Source: Sphingomonas sp. PP-CE-1G-424
Lineage (GTDB): Bacteria; Pseudomonadota; Alphaproteobacteria; Sphingomonadales; Sphingomonadaceae
DNA length: 64,000 nt
Direction of reading: 5' to 3'
Assembly (NCBI RefSeq): GCF_004341085.1
Contig: NZ_SLXW01000003.1
Coordinates: 372,001 to 436,000, forward strand
In this document: positions 15,964 through 24,033 of the stretch, piece by piece
Layout: each line of letters starts with the position of its first letter
Position numbering within the stretch: the stretch's first letter is position 1
Notes under the pieces: generated by a model
Seen by the model: the letters and a program-made list of their open reading frames with translations, nothing else
What the model was told of the DNA's origin: nothing
Databases searched by the model: none
Position numbers and translations under genes: made by a program

Positions 15964-16749
15964 CTATCCCAAGGGGGCCGGCTTGAGCTGACCGGAGTCG
16001 AGATGCCACCGTAACTGGTCGGCCGTCGCGCCGTCGACGTCGTTGACGCGTCGAACGACGTACGTGCCGCGGAAACGCTGGCGTGAGCCGTCGTCCAGCG
16101 TGGACTCGACGGTGACGGGGACCGGCTGATAGATCGACCCCGCCCCGGCATCGCCAGGTTGGAGCGCGCCGATGACCACTTTGGTCGTGCGGGTATGCGC
16201 GAAACCCGCCGCAAACGCTGCGAAAGTCTGTCCCGGACGACCGTCGTTACCCCATTGCCGCCACGCGGTGTCAAAATCCCGCGCGTTGACAGCGGCATAG
16301 TAACGCCGAACCACCGCTGCCGCAGCCTCCGCGCTCTTAGGCGCAGGCCCGCATCCCGGCATCGGCGCGCCTTTGCCGTCGAACAGCGCACAACTGCGCG
16401 CGATCTCGTCGTCGATCATCGCGCAGCTGTTGGCGGCATTGCAGGGAGGATGCGTCGCCGGCGAGACGTCGCGACAGATCGCCACGCGTCGCGCCGCGGC
16501 GGCGGCACCGATATCGGCAAGACACGATGTCTTCGTGAGGGCCTTTGGCGAAGACGTCTCGGGCGAGATCGAATTGTCGATCGCCGCGGGGGAGGGCGTT
16601 GACTGCCGCACTGCGACGGTGTCGCCACCCGATTGATTCCGCGCGACGTCAGGCGTGTTTTGCGGCCGATCGTCGGATCGATCGGAGGATGCCCCGCACG
16701 CCGCCAGCGCGAACAGCGGAACAGATATCCACGGCGTCAAACTTGGCAT
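15964..16749 (-). CDS. putative lipoprotein of unknown function
   Basis: 261 residues. A lipoprotein signal ends in LFALAAC with Cys18, followed by a Ser/Thr/Pro/Asp-rich linker to about residue 70. A cysteine-rich segment (about 75-130, with CLADIGAAAAARRVAICRDVS, CNAANSC, CALF and PGC) may be a small disulfide-bonded domain like those of sphingomonad secreted DUF proteins. The C-terminal part (about 145-255: VVRRYYAAVNARDFDTAWRQW) has the look of an NTF2-like/SnoaL fold. I do not recognise a specific family. It lies downstream of the mrp operon on the same strand with a 75-nt gap and may or may not be co-transcribed. Confidence 0.65.
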   Translation of the reverse strand: MPSLTPWISVPLFALAACGASSDRSDDRPQNTPDVARNQSGGDTVAVRQSTPSPAAIDNSISPETSSPKALTKTSCLADIGAAAAARRVAICRDVSPATHPPCNAANSCAMIDDEIARSCALFDGKGAPMPGCGPAPKSAEAAAAVVRRYYAAVNARDFDTAWRQWGNDGRPGQTFAAFAAGFAHTRTTKVVIGALQPGDAGAGSIYQPVPVTVESTLDDGSRQRFRGTYVVRRVNDVDGATADQLRWHLDSGQLKPAPLG

Positions 16750-16824
16750 GGTCGGACTTGTCCTCTCCTTCGCGGCGGCTTTTGCTGCGCGCGCAACACC
16801 CTTAACCGACCCGACGCCAAGCGC

Positions 16825-17253
16825 TCAATCGCCGGGTAGACGTTTAAGGTCAGCCGTCGACGTTGCGATGCTGGGCCTAGGCGCTTCGAACGTCGCCCAA
16901 TCGCCGTTGCCTGGGTTTGGCGGCTCACCAGCGATCCCCGCCGGCTCGATGATATCGGCCATGCGCTGACGGTGGAGATGAACCTTCGCGATCATGTTCG
17001 CAGAGACCGGTGTGGTGATGAACAAGAACAGCAGAATCAGCAGTTCGTGCGTGCTCCACGTCCCGGATTGCAGCCGGGTATGCAGCATCGAGGCGAGCAC
17101 CAGCGATCCGACCCCGAGCGTCGTCGCCATCGTCGGTCCATGCAGTCGCTCCATCGTCGACGGCAACCGGACCAGCCCCCAGCTGCCGAGCAGGAGGAAC
17201 GCTGCCCCGAGCAGGATCAGCCCGGCCACGAGATAGGCGAAAGCATCGATCAT
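16825..17253 (-). CDS. mnhG: Mrp Na+/H+ antiporter subunit G
   Basis: 142 residues: three hydrophobic helices (about 5-27, 38-60, 67-88) with the RLPSTMERLHGPT segment typical of MnhG/PhaG, followed by an unusually long hydrophilic tail (~55 residues) that ends in a basic stretch. MnhG is a small inner membrane subunit needed for assembly and activity of the hetero-oligomeric Mrp antiporter. The ATG at 17253 overlaps the mnhF stop by 4 nt; the larger reading frame that continues upstream is only an overlap with mnhF. It is the last gene of the antiporter operon. Confidence 0.88.
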   Translation of the reverse strand: MIDAFAYLVAGLILLGAAFLLLGSWGLVRLPSTMERLHGPTMATTLGVGSLVLASMLHTRLQSGTWSTHELLILLFLFITTPVSANMIAKVHLHRQRMADIIEPAGIAGEPPNPGNGDWATFEAPRPSIATSTADLKRLPGD

Positions 17254-17519
17254 TCGACGATGTTCCCGCGAAGGAGGAGCTTGCAATAGGCGACGGTGCT
17301 GACGAACCCGACCATCGCCAGCACCAACGCCGCCTCGAAATACGTGCTGGAGCCACCGATCATCCCGATCAGGAGGATCAGCGCGATGACGTTGATGACC
17401 ATCGTATCGAGCGCGAGGATACGATCGCCGAGCGCCGGGCCGCGGAACAGTCGCCAGCCGTTGCACAGTAGCGCGAGCGCTATGGCGATCGCGGCGATGT
17501 TAAGCGCGACTTCGATCAT
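17250..17519 (-). CDS. mnhF: Mrp Na+/H+ antiporter subunit F
   Basis: 89 residues with three transmembrane helices and the conserved GPALGDRILALDT loop of MnhF/PhaF. It is an integral membrane subunit of the Mrp complex, which exports Na+ in exchange for protons. Start and stop overlap mnhE and mnhG by 4 nt each, so translation is coupled. Confidence 0.9.
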   Translation of the reverse strand: MIEVALNIAAIAIALALLCNGWRLFRGPALGDRILALDTMVINVIALILLIGMIGGSSTYFEAALVLAMVGFVSTVAYCKLLLRGNIVE

Positions 17520-18007
17520 GCGAATATCCTCAGCAGCCGCGCTTCGTACCGTCGCTTGATCCGCGCGATCTCGGTCGTTTCGTCCTCGACGTCGAGCGCG
17601 TGGACCAGCAGTGCGCGACCATCGGCGGACACGTCGGACGAGACGGTTCCCGGCGTCAGACTGATCGTCGCCGCGAGTACCGTGATCGCCTCGGGCGTCG
17701 TGAGCTCGATCGGGATCACGAGCCAGCGCGCGCGCAGATCGCGGTCACGCCGGATCAGGATCACGCGCGCGACATGGAAATTGGCGACGACGATGTCGAA
17801 CAGCACGACCGCGAGAAACGCGACCAACGCACCGCCGAACCGCAGGCGAGGGCGATCGGGCCAGAACGGCGCGGTGACCTTTGGCAGGATGAGCGAGACC
17901 ATCGCGCCAAGGACGAGGTCGCCGCCAGTGACGCTGTTCGCCAGCAGCAGCCAGACGATCAACAACGTCGCCGAGAGGGCAGGGTGGGGCAGGAGCAATC
18001 GGATCAT
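17516..18007 (-). CDS. mnhE: Mrp Na+/H+ antiporter subunit E
   Basis: 163 residues. Two N-terminal membrane helices (about 5-25 and 28-45) and a third near 58-75 are followed by a cytosolic domain containing the SLTPGTVSSDVSADG motif characteristic of MnhE/PhaE. It is a structural subunit of the Mrp antiporter. Overlaps of 4 nt with mnhD and mnhF place it firmly in the operon. Confidence 0.92.
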   Translation of the reverse strand: MIRLLLPHPALSATLLIVWLLLANSVTGGDLVLGAMVSLILPKVTAPFWPDRPRLRFGGALVAFLAVVLFDIVVANFHVARVILIRRDRDLRARWLVIPIELTTPEAITVLAATISLTPGTVSSDVSADGRALLVHALDVEDETTEIARIKRRYEARLLRIFA

Positions 18008-19530
18008 CGCGGAACGCTGCCTAGAACAGCGGTGATATAGCGCTGCGGCGCGAAGATCTGCGCGGCGGTCGCCTGGGCTTGCGCGGTTGCCCAGCCGGCG
18101 CCGATGGTCAGGGCGGCGAGCAGGCCAATCAGGATCGTGGGGGCGATCAGGTCCGCGTTGGATCGGTTCGGACTATCGATCGGGTCTGCGCCGTTTGGCG
18201 ATGCTTTCCAGAAGAGGATGCTGCCAGCGCGGGCGAAGCCGATGACCCCGATCAACGTCGTACCGAGGATTGTTGCCCACAGAATGATCCAGTTGGACGT
18301 CGTGGCGGTGGTCTGGAGGATGAACAGCTTGCCGATGAAGCCCGACAGCGGCGGCAGTCCGACCGCGGCAATCGACGACGCGAGGAACAGCACCCCGGTC
18401 GCCTGTTGGCCCGCAAACCGGGGGCTTGGGACCGCTGCGTCGTCATATTGGCCACGGCGACGCATGGTCACGTCGGCGACCAGGAACAACGCCGCACCGG
18501 CCAGCGTCGCGTGAACCAGATAGAAGAGCGCCGCCGCCATCGTCGCCTGGGTCCAGCAGGAGACTGCGAGCACCAGCGTGCCCGTCGATCCGACCAGCGC
18601 GAACGCCGCCTGTTTGCGCATCGCCTGCGCCACGAACACCCCGGCAAAGCCGATAACGGCGGTGATAACGGCGGCGGGGAAGAGCCACGGCGACGGCATC
18701 CACGCCAACGCGCCTGCACCCTTGCCGAAGAGCAACGGTACGATCCGGATCATCGCATAGACCCCGACCTTGGTCAGGATCGCGAACAGCGCCGCGACGA
18801 CCGGCATCGTCGCGACGTAGGTCCGCGGCAACCAGAGATGCAGCGGGACGATCGCGGCCTTGAGCCCGAAGACGGTCATCAGCAGCACGCCGGCGATCCG
18901 CAGCATGCCCTCGTCCGCTGCTCCCGATACCGCAATGCGGCGCGCGAGGTCGGCCATGTTGAGCGTCCCGGTCACGCCGTACAGCACCCCGAGCGCGATC
19001 AGGAACAGCGCGGAACCGACGACGTTGACGACGACATAGCCGACCGCCGCCTTCAGCCGTGCCGCGCCCTGGCCGTGGAGCATCAGGCCGTAGGACGCGA
19101 TCAGCAGGACTTCGAAGAACACGAACAGGTTGAAGAGATCGCCCGTCAGGAACGCGCCGTTCAGCCCCAGCAGCTGAAAATGGAAGAGCGAATGGAAATG
19201 CCGGCCTTTCCGATCGGCGGCGGTAAGCGTCGCATGCAGCAGGACGATCAGCGCCAATGCCGAGGACAGCCCCAGCATCGCCGCAGAAAGGCGGTCGAGC
19301 ACCAGGACGATGCCGAACGGCGCCGGCCAGCCGCCGACCGCGTAACTGCGGATCGCGCCGTCTTGGGCGAGCCCGAACAGTGCGACCGCTGCTGCGAGCA
19401 TGGCGACACAGCCGGCCAACGACAGACCGACTGCCAAACCCCGCTGACGGAGCATGGCCAACAGCGTCAGCGGGGCAACCACCGCCGGAATCACCACGGG
19501 CGCTATTATCAACTGATCGGCAAGCGTCAT
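18004..19530 (-). CDS. mnhD: Mrp Na+/H+ antiporter subunit D (proton-translocating)
   Basis: 508 residues and about 14 transmembrane helices of the NuoM/NuoN-like (proton_antipo_M) family. The charged residues that carry protons in complex I-like antiporters are visible: a Glu in the fifth helix region (FVFFEVLLIASYG), a Lys in VFGLKAAIVPLHLWLP and a later Lys in AILTKVGVYAM. MnhD is one of the two large transport subunits. The start overlaps the mnhC stop by 4 nt and the stop overlaps mnhE. Confidence 0.93.
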   Translation of the reverse strand: MTLADQLIIAPVVIPAVVAPLTLLAMLRQRGLAVGLSLAGCVAMLAAAVALFGLAQDGAIRSYAVGGWPAPFGIVLVLDRLSAAMLGLSSALALIVLLHATLTAADRKGRHFHSLFHFQLLGLNGAFLTGDLFNLFVFFEVLLIASYGLMLHGQGAARLKAAVGYVVVNVVGSALFLIALGVLYGVTGTLNMADLARRIAVSGAADEGMLRIAGVLLMTVFGLKAAIVPLHLWLPRTYVATMPVVAALFAILTKVGVYAMIRIVPLLFGKGAGALAWMPSPWLFPAAVITAVIGFAGVFVAQAMRKQAAFALVGSTGTLVLAVSCWTQATMAAALFYLVHATLAGAALFLVADVTMRRRGQYDDAAVPSPRFAGQQATGVLFLASSIAAVGLPPLSGFIGKLFILQTTATTSNWIILWATILGTTLIGVIGFARAGSILFWKASPNGADPIDSPNRSNADLIAPTILIGLLAALTIGAGWATAQAQATAAQIFAPQRYITAVLGSVPR

Positions 19531-19883
19531 GGCTCACCCTCACCGCGGTCGGGGTCCGCCAGACCGTCGACGTGGTCGGATCCGCTTTCTATAAAACTGC
19601 GGAGCGACAGAATGACGGCCAGCGCGGTCATGCCGAACGCGATGACGATCGCCGTCAGGACCAGCGCTTGGGGCAGGGGATCGGCGTGATCCGTCACGCC
19701 CCTCGCGTACAGAGGCGGTCGATCGACGACGAGCCGGCCGGTCGCGAACAGGAAGAGGTTCACGGCATGCGACAGCAAGGTCAGCCCGAGTACGACCTGG
19801 AACGTCCGCCCTCGCAGCGACAGATACACCCCGCCTGCGGTCAGCACGGCGATGGCGCTGGCGATCAGGAACTCGAGGCTCAT
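19527..19883 (-). CDS. mnhC: Mrp Na+/H+ antiporter subunit C
   Basis: 118 residues, three helices, NuoK-like, with the GLTLLSHAVNLFLFATG core expected of MnhC/PhaC and the PLPQALVLTAIVI segment before the last helix. It forms part of the membrane arm of the antiporter. Overlaps of 4 nt occur on both sides. Confidence 0.93.
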   Translation of the reverse strand: MSLEFLIASAIAVLTAGGVYLSLRGRTFQVVLGLTLLSHAVNLFLFATGRLVVDRPPLYARGVTDHADPLPQALVLTAIVIAFGMTALAVILSLRSFIESGSDHVDGLADPDRGEGEP

Positions 19884-22687
19884 GGCACGGCCTGCTCGTC
19901 GGAAACTGCGCCGATGCGCGCGACGCGCTGGGTCAGATGGCCGAGTTGCGCCAGTATCATCATCACGGCGCCGACCACGACACTGGCGACGCCGGCGTCG
20001 AACAGCGTCGCGGTTGCCATCTCGACCTCGCCGATCAGCGGTAGATGGACATATCCGAAGCTGCTCGACAGGAACGGCGCATCGAAGACGAGCGATCCGA
20101 GACCGGTCGCAGTGGCGATCAAGATACCCACCGCGATCAAGGCATGGTCGTAATCGCGTCGCCGTTCGCTGGTAGAGCCGAACCCCGACGCGAGATACTG
20201 CATGAAGATCGCGATCGAAAAGACCAGCGCAGCGACGAACCCGCCACCCGGCGCATTATGGCCGCGCAGGAAGATATGCAGGCCTACCAGCAGCGCCAGC
20301 GGCAGCAACGCGCGGGCGGCCGTCGCCAGCATCATCGGATGTCGATCGGGAGAATGCGGCATGTTCGACCGCGGTATCCGCACACGCACCGCCGGTTCCA
20401 GCAGCGCGTAGATTGCGAGCCCGGCGATCCCCAGCACGATGATCTCGCCCAACGTGTCGAACGCGCGGAAGTCGACCAGCGTGACGTTCACGACGTTCCT
20501 GCCGCCGGTACCCGCATAGCTGTTCGCCCAGTGGAACGCCGACACCGCCGCCACCGCCGGACGCGTCATCACCGCCCAGGCCAGCCAGCCGGTTCCGACG
20601 CCTGCGACCCCGCCGAGGAGCGCATCCCGGGCTCGCCGGGGAATGCTCGACAGCGTGGGTGGCGACTTGGGCAACATATTCAGCGCCAGGAGCATAAGCA
20701 GGATCGTGACGACCTCGACCGCGATCTGCGTCAGCGCGAGATCGGGCGCGGACAGGTGGACGAACGCCAGCGCGATGACGAGCCCGACGACGCCGAGGAA
20801 GAGCAGGGCGAGATAGCGGTGGCGCTGCACGATGACGACGGCTGCTGTCGCAACGATCAGGCCCAGCCAAGCGACGATCGCAACGGCCGATGCCGGGATG
20901 CGCGGACGCGATCCGGTATATACGCCGCCGCTCGTCAGGGTTGCCCCGGTCGCAAACACGATCGCGACTGCGAACAGGACGAACAGGTAGCGCTGGAGCG
21001 CCGCGGCATGGACGACGCCCGAAACGCGGCGCGTGCGGTCGAATGCCGACCGCATCGCCGCGTCGAACATCCGCTTCGCATCGGGCGCGGATCGGGTGGC
21101 AAGCCAATCGGCCACCGGCGCCCGCCGCCATAGCACGAGCGCGCCGGCGCCGACGGCAACAGCGCTTAAACCGAAGGCCGGGTTGAGACCGTGCCATAAT
21201 GCGAGATGCAGGTCGGGCGAGCGGCCGCCGACGACCGAACCGGTGGCCGCGGCGACCAGAGGCCCCGCGATCGTCATGGGGATCAGCCCAAGCGCGATCG
21301 CTATCACGACCAGTACGACCGAGGGCGCGAGCATGGCGATACCCGGATCGTGCCGCGTGCCTGCTTCGCCAACGTGCGTCCGTCCGAATAAAAGACCGAT
21401 CGCGTAACGGAGTGCATAGGCGACCGACAGGACCGCGGCGAGCGTGGTCAGGATCGGTACCAGCCAGGACTGACCCGCCAGGACCGCATGCGTGCTCTGG
21501 TCGAACATCATCTCCTTAGAGATGAAACCGCCGAGCGGGGGCAGTCCGGCCATCGATGCGGCGGCAAGCGTGCCGAGCGTGGCGGTGATCGGCATCAGCG
21601 CCGCGAGGCCACCCAGGCGTCGTATATCGCGCGTGCCCGTCTCGTGATCGACGATCCCGACGTTCATGAACAGCGCCGCCTTGAACGCCGCGTGGTTGAG
21701 GATGTGGAAGACCGCCGCGGTGGCTGCGGCGGGTGTACCGAACCCGAGCAGCATCACCATCAGCCCCAGTTGGCTGATCGTCGAATAAGCCAGGATCGCC
21801 TTCAGATCATTGCGGAACAGCGCCACCGCGGCGCCGAACAGCATCGTTACGAGTCCGGTGGACGCGACGAGGTAGAACCAGAGATCGGTACTCGATAGCA
21901 CCGGCCACAGCCGTGCCAGCAGGAATACGCCCGCCTTCACCATCGTCGCGGAATGCAGATAGGCGCTGACTGGGGTCGGCGCGGCCATCGCATGCGGCAG
22001 CCAGAAGTGGAACGGGAACTGCGCCGATTTGGTAAACGCGCCGAGCAGTGTCAGGATGAGGATTGCCGGATACAGCGGCGAGGCCTGGACGATGTCCGCA
22101 CGCGCGAGAATGGTTGCCAGTTCGTACGATCCTGCCGCCCGTCCGAGCAGCAGCATCCCCGCGATCAGCGCCAGCCCGCCGCCGCCCGTCACCGCCAGCG
22201 CCATCCGCGCACCTTGCCGCGCCTCGGGGCGATCTCGCCAAAACCCGATCAGCAGGAACGACGACAGGCTGGTCAATTCCCAGAAAACGAGCAGCAGCAG
22301 GACGTTAGCCGACAGCGCGATACCGATCATCGCGCCCTGGAACAGCATCAGGAAGGACAGGAACCGTCCGGTGGCCTCGCCCTTGGCGAGATACCCGTGC
22401 GCATAGACGACGACCAGCAGACCGATGCCGAGGATCAGTCCGGCGAACAACAGACCGAGCGGGTCGAGCCACAGGCTCGCGTGGAGACCTAGCGCCGGTA
22501 CCCATGTCAATTGCGCACTCAACGGCGTCCCGGCCAGAACGGTGGGCGCCGCAACGAGCAACAGACCGAGGCCTACCGCGCTGGCGCCGCCCGCAATCAC
22601 CATTTGCGCGACGCGACCTGCTCTCGCGTAGAGGCTCAAGATCATGGCGGCGACGAACGGCAACAGGACCAGGGTCGTCAGGACCAT
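19880..22687 (-). CDS. mnhA: Mrp Na+/H+ antiporter subunit A fused to subunit B
   Basis: 935 residues. The N-terminal ~500 form a NuoL-like antiporter module (conserved FWELTSLSSFLLIGFW, a Lys in LGAFTKSAQFPFHFWLPHAM, HNHAAFK-type region ILNHAAFKAALFM). A NuoJ-like segment follows, and the last ~170 residues match MnhB (LVGLHIFLRGHNAPGGGFVAAL). This is the fused MnhAB arrangement (group 2 Mrp, as in rhizobial PhaA). It is the first gene of a six-gene operon (A/B-C-D-E-F-G) with no separate mnhB. The operon is expected to give Na+ export and pH homeostasis in the inner membrane. Confidence 0.94.
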   Translation of the reverse strand: MVLTTLVLLPFVAAMILSLYARAGRVAQMVIAGGASAVGLGLLLVAAPTVLAGTPLSAQLTWVPALGLHASLWLDPLGLLFAGLILGIGLLVVVYAHGYLAKGEATGRFLSFLMLFQGAMIGIALSANVLLLLVFWELTSLSSFLLIGFWRDRPEARQGARMALAVTGGGGLALIAGMLLLGRAAGSYELATILARADIVQASPLYPAILILTLLGAFTKSAQFPFHFWLPHAMAAPTPVSAYLHSATMVKAGVFLLARLWPVLSSTDLWFYLVASTGLVTMLFGAAVALFRNDLKAILAYSTISQLGLMVMLLGFGTPAAATAAVFHILNHAAFKAALFMNVGIVDHETGTRDIRRLGGLAALMPITATLGTLAAASMAGLPPLGGFISKEMMFDQSTHAVLAGQSWLVPILTTLAAVLSVAYALRYAIGLLFGRTHVGEAGTRHDPGIAMLAPSVVLVVIAIALGLIPMTIAGPLVAAATGSVVGGRSPDLHLALWHGLNPAFGLSAVAVGAGALVLWRRAPVADWLATRSAPDAKRMFDAAMRSAFDRTRRVSGVVHAAALQRYLFVLFAVAIVFATGATLTSGGVYTGSRPRIPASAVAIVAWLGLIVATAAVVIVQRHRYLALLFLGVVGLVIALAFVHLSAPDLALTQIAVEVVTILLMLLALNMLPKSPPTLSSIPRRARDALLGGVAGVGTGWLAWAVMTRPAVAAVSAFHWANSYAGTGGRNVVNVTLVDFRAFDTLGEIIVLGIAGLAIYALLEPAVRVRIPRSNMPHSPDRHPMMLATAARALLPLALLVGLHIFLRGHNAPGGGFVAALVFSIAIFMQYLASGFGSTSERRRDYDHALIAVGILIATATGLGSLVFDAPFLSSSFGYVHLPLIGEVEMATATLFDAGVASVVVGAVMMILAQLGHLTQRVARIGAVSDEQAVP

Positions 22688-22982
22688 CGCGACCGTCTAC
22701 CCCGTTGTACCATGCAGCACCCTTCGCACGATGCGGCGATCGGGTCGACGTTCCCGGCTGCAATCTCGCCGAATTCCGTTTCGATGTTTACCGGAACGTT
22801 GGCGAATGGCCTTAACGAAAGGCCCGACCATGCTCGAGAGCCCCAGACGATCTTACCTCTCGCTTGGGCGGCTAGATCAGCTCTTCGTGCGCCATCGCCA
22901 TCGCTGCCGGGCGCTCCATGTTTTCAGATCGACCTTATCATGGTCGAACGATTGCGCGAATACGCCGTCACGTTGGTCTAGC
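22688..22982. other. intergenic region upstream of mnhA
   Basis: 295 nt lie between the mnhA start and the stop of the flavin oxidoreductase gene, both on the minus strand. It must hold the mnh promoter. Short frames on the plus strand (for example from the ATG at 22830) encode Arg/His-rich peptides that I do not recognise and regard as unlikely genes. I see no clear hairpin. Confidence 0.4.
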
Positions 22983-23942
22983 TCAGACACCGATGCGGAC
23001 GCGCGCCGCGCGGTATTCGCGTTCGAGGCGGTCGACCCGATCGGAAACGCTCTCGACTTCGGTGACTGCGCCGATCCCCTGGCCAGAACCCCAGATGTCG
23101 CGCCACGCCTTGGGCTTTGATCCGTTGCCGCCGCCGAAGTCCATCGTCTTGAGATCACCCTCTGGCAGCGCGTCCGGGTCCATGCCTGCAGCGACGATCG
23201 AGGCGCGAAGGTAGTTGCCGTGTACGCCGGTGAAAAGGTTCGAATAGACGATGTCAGACGCCTTGCCGGCAACGATGCCGTCCTTGTACGCTTGGTCCGC
23301 GTTCGCCTCGGTCGTCGCGATGAACGGTGAGCCGATATAGCCGAAGTCCGCGCCCATAGCCTGTGCCGCCAGCACCGCGTCGCCAGTCGCTATCGAGCCC
23401 GACAGCGCGAGCGGGCCGTCGAACCACTGGCGGATTTCCTGGATGATCGCGAACGGCGACAGGCGGCCGGCATGGCCACCGGCACCGGCGGCAACGGCGA
23501 TCAGGCCATCCGCGCCCTTCTCGATCGCTTTCCGCGCAAAGCGGTCGTCGATCACGTCGTGCAGCGTGATGCCGCCCCAGCCGTGCACTGCGGTATTGAG
23601 GTCCTCGCGCGCGCCGAGCGAAGTGATGACGATCGGCACCTGCCACTTTGCGCACGTCTCCAGATCGCTCTCGAGCCGGTCGTTCGATTTGTGGACGATC
23701 TGGTTGACCGCGAACGGCGCGGCCGGGTGATCCGGATTGGCGCGGTTGTGCGCGCTCAGTTCCTCGGTGATCCGGTGCAGCCACTCGTCGAGCATCGCCT
23801 GCGGGCGCGCATTGAGCGCGGGGAACGAGCCGACGATGCCCGCCTTGCACTGCGCGATCACCAACTCGGGGCCGGAAATGATGAACAGCGGCGAGCCGAT
23901 GACGGGCAGGCGCAGGTTTTTTAGAATAGCGGGTACGGTCAT
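22983..23942 (-). CDS. NAD(P)H-dependent flavin oxidoreductase (nitronate monooxygenase family)
   Basis: 319 residues forming a TIM barrel with the nitronate monooxygenase/2-nitropropane dioxygenase pattern: an N-terminal PVIGSPLFIISGPELV phosphate-near segment, GADGLIAVAAGAGGHAG with the conserved His, and LSGSIATGDAVLAAQAMGADFGYIGSPF binding FMN phosphate. Enzymes of this family use FMN to oxidise nitronates or reduce quinones; class cannot be fixed from sequence. Soluble, no signal peptide. It lies downstream of paoC on the same strand, but a strong hairpin separates them. Confidence 0.85.
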   Translation of the reverse strand: MTVPAILKNLRLPVIGSPLFIISGPELVIAQCKAGIVGSFPALNARPQAMLDEWLHRITEELSAHNRANPDHPAAPFAVNQIVHKSNDRLESDLETCAKWQVPIVITSLGAREDLNTAVHGWGGITLHDVIDDRFARKAIEKGADGLIAVAAGAGGHAGRLSPFAIIQEIRQWFDGPLALSGSIATGDAVLAAQAMGADFGYIGSPFIATTEANADQAYKDGIVAGKASDIVYSNLFTGVHGNYLRASIVAAGMDPDALPEGDLKTMDFGGGNGSKPKAWRDIWGSGQGIGAVTEVESVSDRVDRLEREYRAARVRIGV

Positions 23943-23989
23943 GCCAGTTTTCTAGCGCAACCTATTCGCGCGCGCCAGAGCCGGTTTTG

Positions 23990-24026
23990 CCCTCCACCCA
24001 GGCCGCTGATGCGGCCGGGTGGAGGG
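23990..24026 (-). terminator. hairpin after paoC
   Basis: CCCTCCACCC-A-GGCCGC (23990-24006), loop TGAT, then GCGGCCGGGTGGAGGG (24011-24026): a 16-bp stem with one bulged base, 7 nt past the paoC stop. No T-run follows, so it may act as a Rho-independent-like stop or as a 3' end stabiliser. Confidence 0.6.
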
Positions 24027-24033
24027 CAGGGTA

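Noticed and set aside
16825..22687. Respiratory complex I genes
   Set aside because: The NuoL/NuoM/NuoK-like proteins come in the exact order of the Mrp antiporter with MnhE, F and G, and no hydrophilic Nuo subunits are present.
22644..23120. Plus-strand open frames spanning the gap before mnhA and the flavin oxidoreductase end
   Set aside because: Arg/Ser/His-rich translations without similarity to a family, and they run over the 3' end of a good minus-strand gene.
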